A stretch of DNA of 31,559 nucleotides from JBCCJA01 sp039045975 (GTDB lineage: Bacteria; Planctomycetota; Planctomycetia; Planctomycetales; Planctomycetaceae): positions 1 to 31,559 of the forward strand of contig JBCCJA010000045.1 of NCBI GenBank assembly GCA_039045975.1, given 5' to 3'. Positions 1 to 10,319 of this stretch are shown here, piece after piece (position 1 is the first letter of the stretch; every line of letters begins with the position of its first letter). The notes under the pieces are model-generated. The model had not been told where the DNA came from, ran no database searches, and worked only from the letters and a program-made list of their open reading frames with translations. Both the position numbers and the translations under genes were made by a program.

Positions 1-84
1 CAGCCCTCCGTTTGGTCAACGACTGATCGGCCGACCCCGTTCACCTACCGGAGGGCTGACGCCCACCGCTCGCCGACAAGTCGT

Positions 85-117
85 GTAGGGCAGGCCCCCG
101 CCTGCCGGATTTCTGGC
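85..117 (+). repeat. GC-rich intergenic repeat, arm Y (locus 1)
   Basis: The copy begins GTAGGGCAGGCCCCCGCCTG and runs 33 nt. It matches the reverse complement of 5161-5193 with a single mismatch, at position 107. The first 22-23 nt are also shared with 271-298 (inverted) and 5109-5131. The core is itself nearly palindromic (GGCAGGCCCCCGCCTGCC), so it can form a small hairpin. Confidence 0.85.
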
Positions 118-270
118 TTGAACCGCGTGCGAGCATCGCGTTCGCGGGGCATCGGGGAAGACTGCAAAGTGAGTCCGCCTCGCGCACAATCTGTCGACCG
201 TGTGGTTCGTGGGATTCGCCGGCTTGAGCGTCGCCGAGATGTTCGGCCAAATTTAGCTTCCACGCTGATC

Positions 271-298
271 AAATGCGGTAGGCGGGGGCCTGCCCTAC
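271..298 (-). repeat. GC-rich intergenic repeat, arm X (locus 1)
   Basis: This is an inverted copy of the repeat at 85-107. Its reverse complement matches 5109-5136 over 28 nt with one mismatch (T279 where the other copies have C). With 85-117 it makes an inverted pair enclosing about 150 nt of non-coding DNA just upstream of the QueD-like gene. Confidence 0.85.
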
Positions 299-310
299 AA
301 AGACATCCCG

Positions 311-742
311 ATGCCTGTCACCGTCTCTCGTGCGATCGATTTCTGTGCCGGCCACCGCCTGCTCGGCCACGAGGGCAAGTGCACCGGCCTGCACGGGCAT
401 AACTACGTAGCCGAGGTCACGATCGCGGCCGAAGAACTCGATGCCGTCGGCAGGGTCGTCGACTTCGCCGTCATCAAGAGTGTTGTGAAGGGTTGGATCG
501 ATACCCACTGGGACCACGGGATCCTGCTCAATCGGACCGACGAGGGGGCGATCGCCGCACTCCGATTGGTGGCCGAAACGAAGCTGTTCCTTTGCGACGG
601 CAACCCGACCGTCGAATGGATGGCGGCTCACCTCTGCAATACGGCACTCCCACCGCTGCTCGAGCCCTACGGCGTCACGATCACCCGCGTGAAGCTGAGC
701 GAGACACCGAACTGTTTCGCGACGGCGGTCCCTGGCGGTTAG
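311..742 (+). CDS. queD: 6-carboxy-5,6,7,8-tetrahydropterin synthase family (QueD/PTPS)
   Basis: This 143-residue protein belongs to the 6-pyruvoyl-tetrahydropterin synthase / QueD family. QueD converts 7,8-dihydroneopterin triphosphate to 6-carboxytetrahydropterin on the way to queuosine and other 7-deazapurines. The zinc ligands His15, His28 and His30 and the catalytic Cys24 are visible in HEGKCTGLHGHNY and the upstream AGHRL. A later THWDHGILL segment carries the Asp/His pair, and LSETPNCFA carries the conserved Glu that binds the pterin. The length is normal for bacterial QueD. No clear Shine-Dalgarno sequence precedes the ATG. No other queuosine gene lies nearby, so assignment to QueD rather than a PTPS with another product rests on family resemblance. 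Confidence 0.88.
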   Translation: MPVTVSRAIDFCAGHRLLGHEGKCTGLHGHNYVAEVTIAAEELDAVGRVVDFAVIKSVVKGWIDTHWDHGILLNRTDEGAIAALRLVAETKLFLCDGNPTVEWMAAHLCNTALPPLLEPYGVTITRVKLSETPNCFATAVPGG

Positions 743-779
743 ATGGAGCGAAGTCCCCGCGTTCGCTCCGCCGGTTTTC

Positions 780-2246
780 ATGTCGTATCGCCTGTTCTGC
801 GTCGTCGTCACGACGCTCGTTATCTCGTCGCACGCCTTCGCCGACGAGGCCGAGAAAAAGGTCCCAAAATCCGGTGACCCGCCCGCCCCGGTCGAATCGA
901 CCGGCACCGTCGCGATCGACGGCAAGGACGTCGCCTACACCGTCCGGGCCGGCTTTCTGCCGCAGCGGGACGACGCCGGTAAACAGACCGCGACGATCTT
1001 CCACACGGCCTACACCGTCGAATCGGACTCGCCGCGGCCGCTGACGTTCTGTTTCAACGGCGGCCCCGGTTCGGCGTCGGTCTGGCTGCACCTCGGCATG
1101 CTCGGGCCGGTGCGGGTCGATTTCCCCGACGATCCGGTGAAGCCCTCCCCGCCGTTCCGGCTCGAACCGAACGACGCGTCGCTGCTAGACGTGACCGACC
1201 TCGTCTTCGTCGACCCGGTCGGCACCGGCTTCAGCGACGCCGAAGACCCGAAAAACCGCAAAGACTTCTGGGGCCTGGAACAGGACGTGACCTCAGTCGG
1301 CCGGTTCATCCACGACTACCTGACCGAACACGACCGCTGGGACAGCCCGCTCTACCTCCTCGGCGAGAGTTACGGCACGCTCCGCGTCTCGGCCACCGCC
1401 GACCACCTGCGGCGGGAATACAACATCGAGCCGAGCGGGCTCGTGCTGATCTCCGCCGTGCTCGACTTCCAGACGTTGCGGTTCGACAGCGACGTCGCCC
1501 ACGTCGCGTTCGTCCCCGCCTACGCCGCGACCGCCGCCTACCACGGGAAGTTGGCCGAGAACCCCTCGCCCGCCGACGCGTACGCCGCCGCCGAGAAGTT
1601 CGCGTACGGCCCCTATGCCGCCGCCCTGCTCCGCGGGTCGTCCCTGCCGCCGGATCAACTCGAAAAGTTGGCAGATCGGATGTCGGCCCTGATCGGGCTG
1701 CCGGCCGAGACACTCGTCGAGCACGACCTCCGCGTCCCGATGGGGCTGTTCGCCGAACTGCTGCTCGACAACGAGGACCGCAACGTCGGCCGCTTCGACA
1801 GCCGCTACACCGGTCTTGAATCGGCCGCACCCGACGGCCGGGCCGACTTCGATCCCAGTTACGAGGCCCTCGCCGGCCCCTTCACCGCCGGGATCAATCA
1901 GTACCTGCGAGCCGACCTCGGCGTCGAAACGCCCGACAAGTACCGCGTCCTCGGCTTCGTCCGCGGCTGGGACTACGGACGCTTCGAGGGCCGCTACGTG
2001 AACGTCGCCGGACGCCTCGAGCGGGCCATGCGGCAGAGCCCCGACCTGCGGGTCTTCGTCGCCGCGGGCCTGTTCGACCTCGCCACCCCGCCCGGCGGCA
2101 TCCGCCACACCCTCGACCACCTCGGCCCGCGGTCACTGCGACAGCGGGTCACCGTCGAGACCTATCCGGCAGGACACATGATGTACGTCGACACCGGGTC
2201 GCTGACGAAGCTGCGAACCGACCTCGTCGACTTCTACGACAACTAG
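780..2246 (+). CDS. Secreted serine carboxypeptidase, peptidase S10 family
   Basis: A 488-residue protein of the S10 serine carboxypeptidase family, which removes C-terminal residues from peptides. An N-terminal signal peptide is visible (hydrophobic residues 4-20, likely cleavage after SHAFA). The oxyanion motif FNGGPGSAS lies near residues 92-100. The catalytic Ser197 sits in GESYGT, Asp433 in GLFDLATP and His466 in PAGHMMY, so the triad is intact. It starts 37 nt after the QueD-like gene on the same strand, but a functional link is not obvious. It probably acts in the periplasm or outside the cell. Downstream lies a strong GC-rich hairpin at 2252-2271, followed by the converging bL28 gene. 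The family call is firm; the substrate is unknown. Confidence 0.9.
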   Translation: MSYRLFCVVVTTLVISSHAFADEAEKKVPKSGDPPAPVESTGTVAIDGKDVAYTVRAGFLPQRDDAGKQTATIFHTAYTVESDSPRPLTFCFNGGPGSASVWLHLGMLGPVRVDFPDDPVKPSPPFRLEPNDASLLDVTDLVFVDPVGTGFSDAEDPKNRKDFWGLEQDVTSVGRFIHDYLTEHDRWDSPLYLLGESYGTLRVSATADHLRREYNIEPSGLVLISAVLDFQTLRFDSDVAHVAFVPAYAATAAYHGKLAENPSPADAYAAAEKFAYGPYAAALLRGSSLPPDQLEKLADRMSALIGLPAETLVEHDLRVPMGLFAELLLDNEDRNVGRFDSRYTGLESAAPDGRADFDPSYEALAGPFTAGINQYLRADLGVETPDKYRVLGFVRGWDYGRFEGRYVNVAGRLERAMRQSPDLRVFVAAGLFDLATPPGGIRHTLDHLGPRSLRQRVTVETYPAGHMMYVDTGSLTKLRTDLVDFYDN

Positions 2247-2251
2247 GCGAG

Positions 2252-2271
2252 CCCCGGGCGTCAGCCCGGGG
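2252..2271. terminator. GC-rich hairpin between convergent genes
   Basis: Perfect 8-bp arms CCCCGGGC (2252-2259) and GCCCGGGG (2264-2271) enclose a GTCA loop. It starts 6 nt after the peptidase stop codon and lies 40 nt from the end of the convergent bL28 gene. There is no T-tract on either side, so it could be a terminator-like hairpin, an mRNA 3'-end stabiliser, or a copy of a dispersed palindromic repeat. Confidence 0.5.
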
Positions 2272-2310
2272 ATGCGTCCGAACGAGTACGAACGCCTAAA
2301 CCAGCCCGTC

Positions 2311-2613
2311 TCAGCCCTCACGCCCATCCAGCGTGAACGGCTCCCGCACGACCGCTTTTTCGATCATGCCGCTGCGGATCAGCTTCACCGGCACGCGTCG
2401 CTTCACGACCTTGCCGTCTTCCATGATCCGGACGGTTTGCAGGTTCTGCTTGAACGCCCGCCGGGTGATGCCGCGGGTCTTGCGGCCGTTACCGCCGAGA
2501 TACTTCGGCTTGCCCGATTCGACCTTCTTGTTGCCGGTCCCCGGTTTCAGGTCGCCGTAGAGCGCGTGCTTTTTCGCCCGCTGCTGACGCTTCTTCTTCG
2601 ACAGGGTGCTCAT
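2311..2613 (-). CDS. rpmB: 50S ribosomal protein bL28, Cys-free form
   Basis: A very basic 100-residue protein recognised as bL28, a component of the large ribosomal subunit. The core KYLGGNGRKTRGITRRAFKQ followed by NLQTVRI corresponds to the conserved GN...TRR.F.PNLQ block of bL28, and the IRSG segment near residue 80 corresponds to the conserved C-terminal part. It lacks all cysteines, whereas zinc-type bL28 carries two CxxC motifs. It also has a basic N-terminal stretch of about 30 residues in place of the usual short CxxTGK-type start. The gene is divergent from thrS, with about 260 nt between the two starts. The identification rests on the core block, not on the ends. No strong ribosome-binding site is visible before the ATG. 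Confidence 0.82.
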   Translation of the reverse strand: MSTLSKKKRQQRAKKHALYGDLKPGTGNKKVESGKPKYLGGNGRKTRGITRRAFKQNLQTVRIMEDGKVVKRRVPVKLIRSGMIEKAVVREPFTLDGREG

Positions 2614-2873
2614 GGCGACGGGTCCGCGGTTGGCGAATCAAAACAGGGGCGGCCGTGGGGCGTCTTGCCCACACGCCGCCGGCTCGCGAGGCGGGGGAGA
2701 ATGCGGAACCGGGCCCCCGCGATCAAGTCTGAGGGCGGTTGACCGGCCGATTCTCGCCCGGCTAGAACCGCGCCGCACGGACGGTGTCCGACGACCGACC
2801 GCGGCCGGGCCCGCCCCGTAACCGGGCCGCCGACGGGACGTTACGGCGAACCGCCCGTGAGAGGAACGCCCCG

Positions 2874-5081
<2,208 letters not shown>

Positions 5082-5108
5082 GTTCTGTCGGAAGAGTGTC
5101 CGCGATCT

Positions 5109-5136
5109 GTAGGGCAGGCCCCCGCCTGCCGCATTT
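5109..5136 (+). repeat. GC-rich intergenic repeat, arm X (locus 2)
   Basis: This copy starts with the same 23-nt core as 85-107 and continues CATTT. The 28 nt match the reverse complement of 271-298 with one mismatch. It lies 28 nt after the thrS stop codon and pairs with the inverted copy at 5161-5193. Together they form a long stem-loop that could also end thrS transcription. Confidence 0.85.
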
Positions 5137-5160
5137 CGAACGTAGGTAACGTCCGAGAGC

Positions 5161-5193
5161 GCCAGAAATTCGGCAGGCGGGGGCCTGCCCTAC
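5161..5193 (-). repeat. GC-rich intergenic repeat, arm Y (locus 2)
   Basis: This is an inverted copy of the 85-117 repeat: 33 nt with one mismatch. With 5109-5131 it gives perfect 23-bp inverted arms around a 39-nt spacer, in the gap between the converging thrS and permease genes. Confidence 0.85.
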
Positions 5194-5248
5194 GGCTTGT
5201 TCGACACGGCCTGACGTCGACGCCGCCCGCCGGCGCTGGTCGAAAGCG

Positions 5249-6781
5249 TCAGTCGGCCCGGAACGCCTCTCGGAGCCGGAGGTCGGCCATTAAGATCTCT
5301 TTATTGATCTGGCCGATCGTCTCCGCGTCGGGGGCTTCGAGGGCGTGTTCGAGCGCTTCGAGCCGATCGAGCAACAGCCGGCATTTGACACGTTTGAACT
5401 CGTCGAGCTCGCCATTCCGCAGGAAATAACCGACCTGCAGACGCTTAACCCAATCGGTGTAGATGCCGACCCAACGTTCGGTGTTCGCGGCATCCGAGCT
5501 CCAACCGGTCACGGCCTCCGCCTTTGCGTAGTTCATCTCTTCGAGCACGACGTCGGGCGGCGGGTAGTACGTGTAGCAGCCGACGACGCTGAGCGCGACC
5601 AACACGCACAGCGTCGCCCCGCCGAGCACCGACGGCGGCAGGACGATGTCGTACTTCCCCGGCTCGGGCGCGGCCTCCGGCGGCTTACGCAGCCAGGCGT
5701 CGAGGCGGCCTTTCGGGTCGAACGCCCGCAGCGCGAGGCCGAACAGGGCCCAGGCGGCGATCGCGACCGTCGAGAATTCCTCGTGCACCAGCAGCCCTTG
5801 CCGGAACCGCTGCCAACACTTTCGCGCGTAGTCGTCCGCCGGGTCGAACGGCCGCGTGTAGACGTCGAAGGCGTGCGTGTGCGCCGCGTCGGCGATGTCG
5901 GCCGACCGCAGCGGCCGGTCAATCCCGTACCCGAGTGCCAACACGACCGCGACGAGCATGCCGAACCACGTCAGGCCCCGCACGATCCCGTAGTTGCGAC
6001 AGATCCAGGCGATCACGCCGAGGTTGATCCCGGCCCCGAGCGAGAGCAACGCGAACGCCGCGGCGATCGAGTTGCCGTGCTGGAACATGATCCCCAGTTG
6101 GCTCATCGCGGTCATCGGCGCCGCGTAGACCGGCGTTGCGACGACCGTCATCAGCAGCGGGGCCGTCCAGCCGTCGCGGCCTAACGCGTCTTGCAGCGAC
6201 CCGGGCGGCAGTACGGCGGCGAGCAGAAACACGCCGCTCAGCCCGACTGCGATGTAACCGGCCGTCGCGCCGGTGATCTCGTAAGCGCCGGCGGTGACGA
6301 GCCCGCACAGCCGCTTCAGTCCCCACGCGAGCGGCGGCTCCGACGTCGGCTCCAGCGACGTCTTCTTGAAGATCGCGTCCCACAGCAGCCCGGCCGCCGT
6401 CACGACGACCAGCGAACCGAGCGCGAACACGAAGATCGCCCCCGGCCGCGACAGCGTCAGCCCGTACAAGACCGACAGCGGATTAAACAGCGGCGCCGCC
6501 AGCGCGAACGCGAGGATCGTCCCGCCGGAAAGCCCGGCCCGCCGCATCTCGCGGGCGACCGGGATCACGCCGAGCGAACAAACCGGCAACGCCATCCCGA
6601 CGAGCCACGCCTGCGGCAGCGAACGCCACGTGCCCTCGCCGAACAGTTTCCGCACCCCGTCGACGCCGAGCAGCCGTCGGAAGACCGCGGCGATCAACAG
6701 CCCGCACAGCAGGAACGGCGAGGCCTGCAGGAACGCCTGCGCGATCCGCATCAGCCCGCCGAGCACGATCGCTTCGAACAT
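5249..6781 (-). CDS. Predicted permease, DUF318/ArsP_1 family, likely metal efflux
   Basis: A 510-residue polytopic membrane protein of the DUF318/ArsP_1 permease family. The family signature is clear near residues 60-80: LPVCSLGVIPVAREMRRAGL, followed by LAAPLFNPLS. A second related block, AAPMTAMSQLGIMFQHGNS, lies around residues 220-240. The two permease halves are separated by a cytoplasmic or periplasmic linker. After residue ~390 comes one more membrane helix (VLGGATLCVLVALSVVGCY) and a ~120-residue helical soluble tail. The gene follows the His-rich lipoprotein by 69 nt on the same strand. Family members include Cu/Zn and organoarsenical exporters. The His-rich partner favours a divalent metal, but that is inference. 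The ATG at 6781 has only a weak ribosome-binding site (GAGAAAG). Confidence 0.82.
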   Translation of the reverse strand: MFEAIVLGGLMRIAQAFLQASPFLLCGLLIAAVFRRLLGVDGVRKLFGEGTWRSLPQAWLVGMALPVCSLGVIPVAREMRRAGLSGGTILAFALAAPLFNPLSVLYGLTLSRPGAIFVFALGSLVVVTAAGLLWDAIFKKTSLEPTSEPPLAWGLKRLCGLVTAGAYEITGATAGYIAVGLSGVFLLAAVLPPGSLQDALGRDGWTAPLLMTVVATPVYAAPMTAMSQLGIMFQHGNSIAAAFALLSLGAGINLGVIAWICRNYGIVRGLTWFGMLVAVVLALGYGIDRPLRSADIADAAHTHAFDVYTRPFDPADDYARKCWQRFRQGLLVHEEFSTVAIAAWALFGLALRAFDPKGRLDAWLRKPPEAAPEPGKYDIVLPPSVLGGATLCVLVALSVVGCYTYYPPPDVVLEEMNYAKAEAVTGWSSDAANTERWVGIYTDWVKRLQVGYFLRNGELDEFKRVKCRLLLDRLEALEHALEAPDAETIGQINKEILMADLRLREAFRAD

Positions 6782-6850
6782 TGCCGTGTCTTTCTCAATG
6801 TCCGAAGTCGAGGCCCGGGCCCCGAAGTCGAAGTCGGTCCCGGGGGCGCA

Positions 6851-7471
6851 CTATTCGGTCGAGCCGGCCTCGCGGTTCGTGAGCGGCTCGTCGCCGCCGC
6901 CGTGCTCGTGAGCGTGTCCGTGCCAGCCTTCGCCGTCGTCGCCGTGGTCGTGCCCGTGGCCGTGCTCGTCGGCGTGCGGGTGGCTGTGGTCGTGGGCCGT
7001 TCTCGCCTCGAACCTTCCGTCGAACTCATCGGCCTGGGCCGCGAGTTCGAGGAGCAAACCGCGTGCGGCGGCCAGATCGGGCGTCTCTTTTTCGAGTTCC
7101 GCCAGCAGCGACTTCGCGAGCCCGTCGATCGTCTGCCATTCGTCCCGCGACAGGTCGCTGTCGGCGGCGAGCAGCGATAGCGATCCGGCGGTCTCGATGA
7201 CGTGTTCTTTGGCGTCGTCGGCCAGCGTGTCGCCCGGGCCGATGTCTTCGCCGAGGTGGCGGACGGCGTCGGGGAAGCTGCCCGGGCCGTGGCTGTGACT
7301 GTGGCCGCCGGGCCCGTGCGAGTGCCCGTGGTCGTCGTTCGAGGCTTGCGACGAGCCGGAATCGCCGCAGCCGACCGCTCCCGAGACGACAAAACCGAGC
7401 AGGAGCGTCAGTGCCGAGTGGGCCAACCGGGCGGCCCGGCCGCCCGATCTGTGATCATTGTCCGTCGTCAT
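6851..7471 (-). CDS. His-rich lipoprotein, probable metal-binding partner of the permease
   Basis: A 206-residue lipoprotein. I prefer the ATG at 7471 (MTTDNDHRSG), preceded by GAGG 9 nt upstream; an ATG at 7501 would add ten residues but has no ribosome-binding site. The signal sequence ends in SGAVGC, a lipobox with an Ala at -3. Two His-rich clusters bracket a helical middle part. The N-terminal cluster has HGHSHGPGGHSHSHG. The C-terminal cluster has repeated His-X pairs (HDHSHPH, HGHGHDHG, WHGHAHEHG). Such clusters bind zinc, copper, nickel or cobalt in known proteins; which metal applies here cannot be told from sequence. It is transcribed just ahead of the DUF318 permease, so the two likely act together in metal export or buffering at the envelope. 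Confidence 0.75.
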   Translation of the reverse strand: MTTDNDHRSGGRAARLAHSALTLLLGFVVSGAVGCGDSGSSQASNDDHGHSHGPGGHSHSHGPGSFPDAVRHLGEDIGPGDTLADDAKEHVIETAGSLSLLAADSDLSRDEWQTIDGLAKSLLAELEKETPDLAAARGLLLELAAQADEFDGRFEARTAHDHSHPHADEHGHGHDHGDDGEGWHGHAHEHGGGDEPLTNREAGSTE

Positions 7472-7619
7472 CGGCAGAGACCTCGGTGTCGGAAACGACA
7501 TGTTCTTGGCTGTTGTACCGTCAATCGGGACGACCCGGTCCGGGCGTCACTTTGCCGCAGGTGACGCGACGTCGGTGAGATCGTCGCGTAGTGTGTGCCC
7601 TCTGACGCGGGGGACAAGT

Positions 7620-8045
7620 TTGACGTCCGGTTTGCACATCGCCGTCCGGCTGAGCGTGATCGCGGCGATCGTCGCCGCGCCGACCGATTTCGTCGTCGTG
7701 CGGCATCGTCATGTGAACGCCCGCGGCGGCGGGGCGACGGCGAGGTACGACCACGCCGCCCATTATCACGGCATGGACCGACACGGGGCCGGCGGCCACG
7801 CACATGTGCATGTCGCGATCGACGGTCCTGCGAAAGAGGCCGTCCGCTCGGTCGCGTCGCGGGGTGACGTCGTAATCGACGTCGACGTCGAAGCGGACCG
7901 CGCGAAGGTCGGCAAGCAGTCCGCCCGGCTGCCTGCGACCGATCTGTCCTTGATCGGATTGCTTACGGAGACCGCGGGGTGTGAGTGCCTCCCCGACGGT
8001 CGCGGCACCGAGCGGCCCGAGCCGCCGCCGCCGAGACGTGTGTGA
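7620..8045 (+). CDS. Small exported His-rich hypothetical protein
   Basis: I do not recognise a family. The proposed start is a TTG at 7620 giving a 141-residue protein. From there the sequence opens with a hydrophobic segment (residues about 4-22, HIAVRLSVIAAIVAAPTDF) that looks like a signal peptide or membrane anchor. It is followed by a His-rich patch (RHRHV, then HAAHYHGMDRHG and GHAHVHV). The rest is acidic, then ends in a Pro/Arg-rich tail with a CEC pair. The open frame extends upstream to 7458, but that part overlaps the start of the lipoprotein gene on the other strand and looks non-coding. Divergence from the His-rich lipoprotein and shared His richness suggest a common metal theme. 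Existence of the gene is likely, not certain. Confidence 0.5.
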   Translation: MTSGLHIAVRLSVIAAIVAAPTDFVVVRHRHVNARGGGATARYDHAAHYHGMDRHGAGGHAHVHVAIDGPAKEAVRSVASRGDVVIDVDVEADRAKVGKQSARLPATDLSLIGLLTETAGCECLPDGRGTERPEPPPPRRV

Positions 8046-8138
8046 AACAGAGCTGAGAGCGAACCGCTTCGACGCCCGCCCGCGTCGGCCGATCGGGCCG
8101 ACGGGCATTTCACATCTCGTCTTGAAAGAGGACTTCCG

Positions 8139-9218
<1,080 letters not shown>

Positions 9219-9243
9219 GTCACGACAGCACCGCTGATGACCG

Positions 9244-9277
9244 GGCCGGGTCGTTCGAGAAACGTCCCGGCCTTTTT
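9244..9277 (+). terminator. Intrinsic terminator after the DUF1559 gene
   Basis: A 7-bp GC stem, GGCCGGG (9244-9250) with CCCGGCC (9266-9272), can be extended by CGTT/AACG inside, and is followed directly by TTTTT (9273-9277). It lies 26 nt after the stop codon and is the clearest rho-independent terminator in the window. Confidence 0.85.
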
Positions 9278-9320
9278 GTTGCCGCGCTGACGGTGTCGTC
9301 AGGGTGTGCGACACGGCGTC

Positions 9321-10295
9321 TCAGCCCTCGGTCGGGACTTCGACCGATTCCAGGATCTCCCGGACGACCGGCAGCGAGTCGTCGCCGTCGACGCCGAGGC
9401 GTACACCGAGCACCGGTTCGGCGACGTCTTGCACGTAGTCGGGGGTCACAAAGTCGCGGTGCGACAGGGCCGCTTTCGCTTGCGCGGCCCGCTGTAACGT
9501 CAGCAGGCCCCGAGGGCTGAGGCCGAGCTCGACCAGCCTGTGCGTCCGCGTCGCCTCGCCGAGACGGACGATGTAGTCGCGGATCGACGGGGCGACGGCG
9601 ATCGCGGCGATCGACTTCTGCACGGCGGAGAGTTCCCCGGCGGCGAAGACCGGGTCGACCGGGCCCGGCGTGTCGGCCGTTTCACCGATCGCGGCTTCGA
9701 GCATGTCGAGCTCGTGCTCACGGCCGGGATAGCCGACCGACAGCTTCATCGCGAAGCGGTCGAGCTGGGCCTCCGGCAGCGGATACGTCCCGTGCTGGTC
9801 GACCGGGTTCTGCGTCGCGATGACGAAGAACTCGTCCGAGAGCTTGTACCGCGTCCCGTCGTACGTGACCTGCCGTTCGGCCATCGCTTCGAGCAACGCC
9901 GACTGCGTCCGCGGCGTCGCCCGGTTGATCTCGTCGGCGAGCAAGACGTCGGCGAAGACCGGGCCCTCGCGGAACTCGAACTCGTGCGTCTTCTGGTTGT
10001 AGATGTTGAAGCCGGTCACGTCGCTGGGGAGCAGATCGGGCGTGCACTGCACGCGGGCGAACCGCCCGCCGACCCCTTGCGCGACCGCCTTCGCGAGGGT
10101 CGTCTTCCCGAGTCCCGGCTTGTCCTCGAGCAGCAGGTGCCCGCGGGAAAGCAGGCAGACGAGCACGTGCTCGACGACTTCGGCCTTCCCCTTGAGCGCC
10201 TCGTTCAGGCCGTCCCTCAACGCGTCGAGCTTGCGCAGGGTCGGTTCGGTCAGGGCGGAGTCGGTCGACTGCGATGGCGTCACAACGGCAGACAT
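9321..10295 (-). CDS. MoxR family AAA+ ATPase
   Basis: A 324-residue MoxR-type AAA+ ATPase, thought to act as a chaperone for assembling or activating partner proteins that often contain VWA or DUF58 domains. Walker A is EDKPGLGKTT (57-66), Walker B is VLLADEINRA (117-126), and the sensor region ATQNPVDQHGTYPLPEAQ and the adjoining LDRF are intact. Length and domain order are normal. It is the last gene of a three-gene minus-strand operon, starting 24 nt after the transglutaminase-like gene ends, with AGGA about 12 nt before the ATG. In many genomes MoxR comes first in such operons; here it is last. Confidence 0.95.
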   Translation of the reverse strand: MSAVVTPSQSTDSALTEPTLRKLDALRDGLNEALKGKAEVVEHVLVCLLSRGHLLLEDKPGLGKTTLAKAVAQGVGGRFARVQCTPDLLPSDVTGFNIYNQKTHEFEFREGPVFADVLLADEINRATPRTQSALLEAMAERQVTYDGTRYKLSDEFFVIATQNPVDQHGTYPLPEAQLDRFAMKLSVGYPGREHELDMLEAAIGETADTPGPVDPVFAAGELSAVQKSIAAIAVAPSIRDYIVRLGEATRTHRLVELGLSPRGLLTLQRAAQAKAALSHRDFVTPDYVQDVAEPVLGVRLGVDGDDSLPVVREILESVEVPTEG

Positions 10296-10319
10296 TCAAA
10301 ATTCCTATGGGCAGAGAAG

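Larger units (their letters stand above)
1..310. other. Gene-free stretch with inverted repeats
   Basis: I see no convincing gene here; short open frames on both strands lack recognisable content. The stretch holds two inverted repeat pairs. The first has 10-nt arms CAGCCCTCCG at 1-10 and CGGAGGGCTG at 49-58. The second is formed by the GC-rich repeats at 85-117 and 271-298. The window starts inside this region, so the upstream gene is unknown. Confidence 0.6.

Noticed and set aside
85..298. CRISPR-like repeats
   Set aside because: The repeats are in inverted pairs at two distant places, without regular spacers or direct repetition.
6191..7180. A 329-codon open frame on the plus strand
   Set aside because: It runs opposite the permease and His-rich lipoprotein, is full of Arg/Gln/Pro, and shows no family signature.
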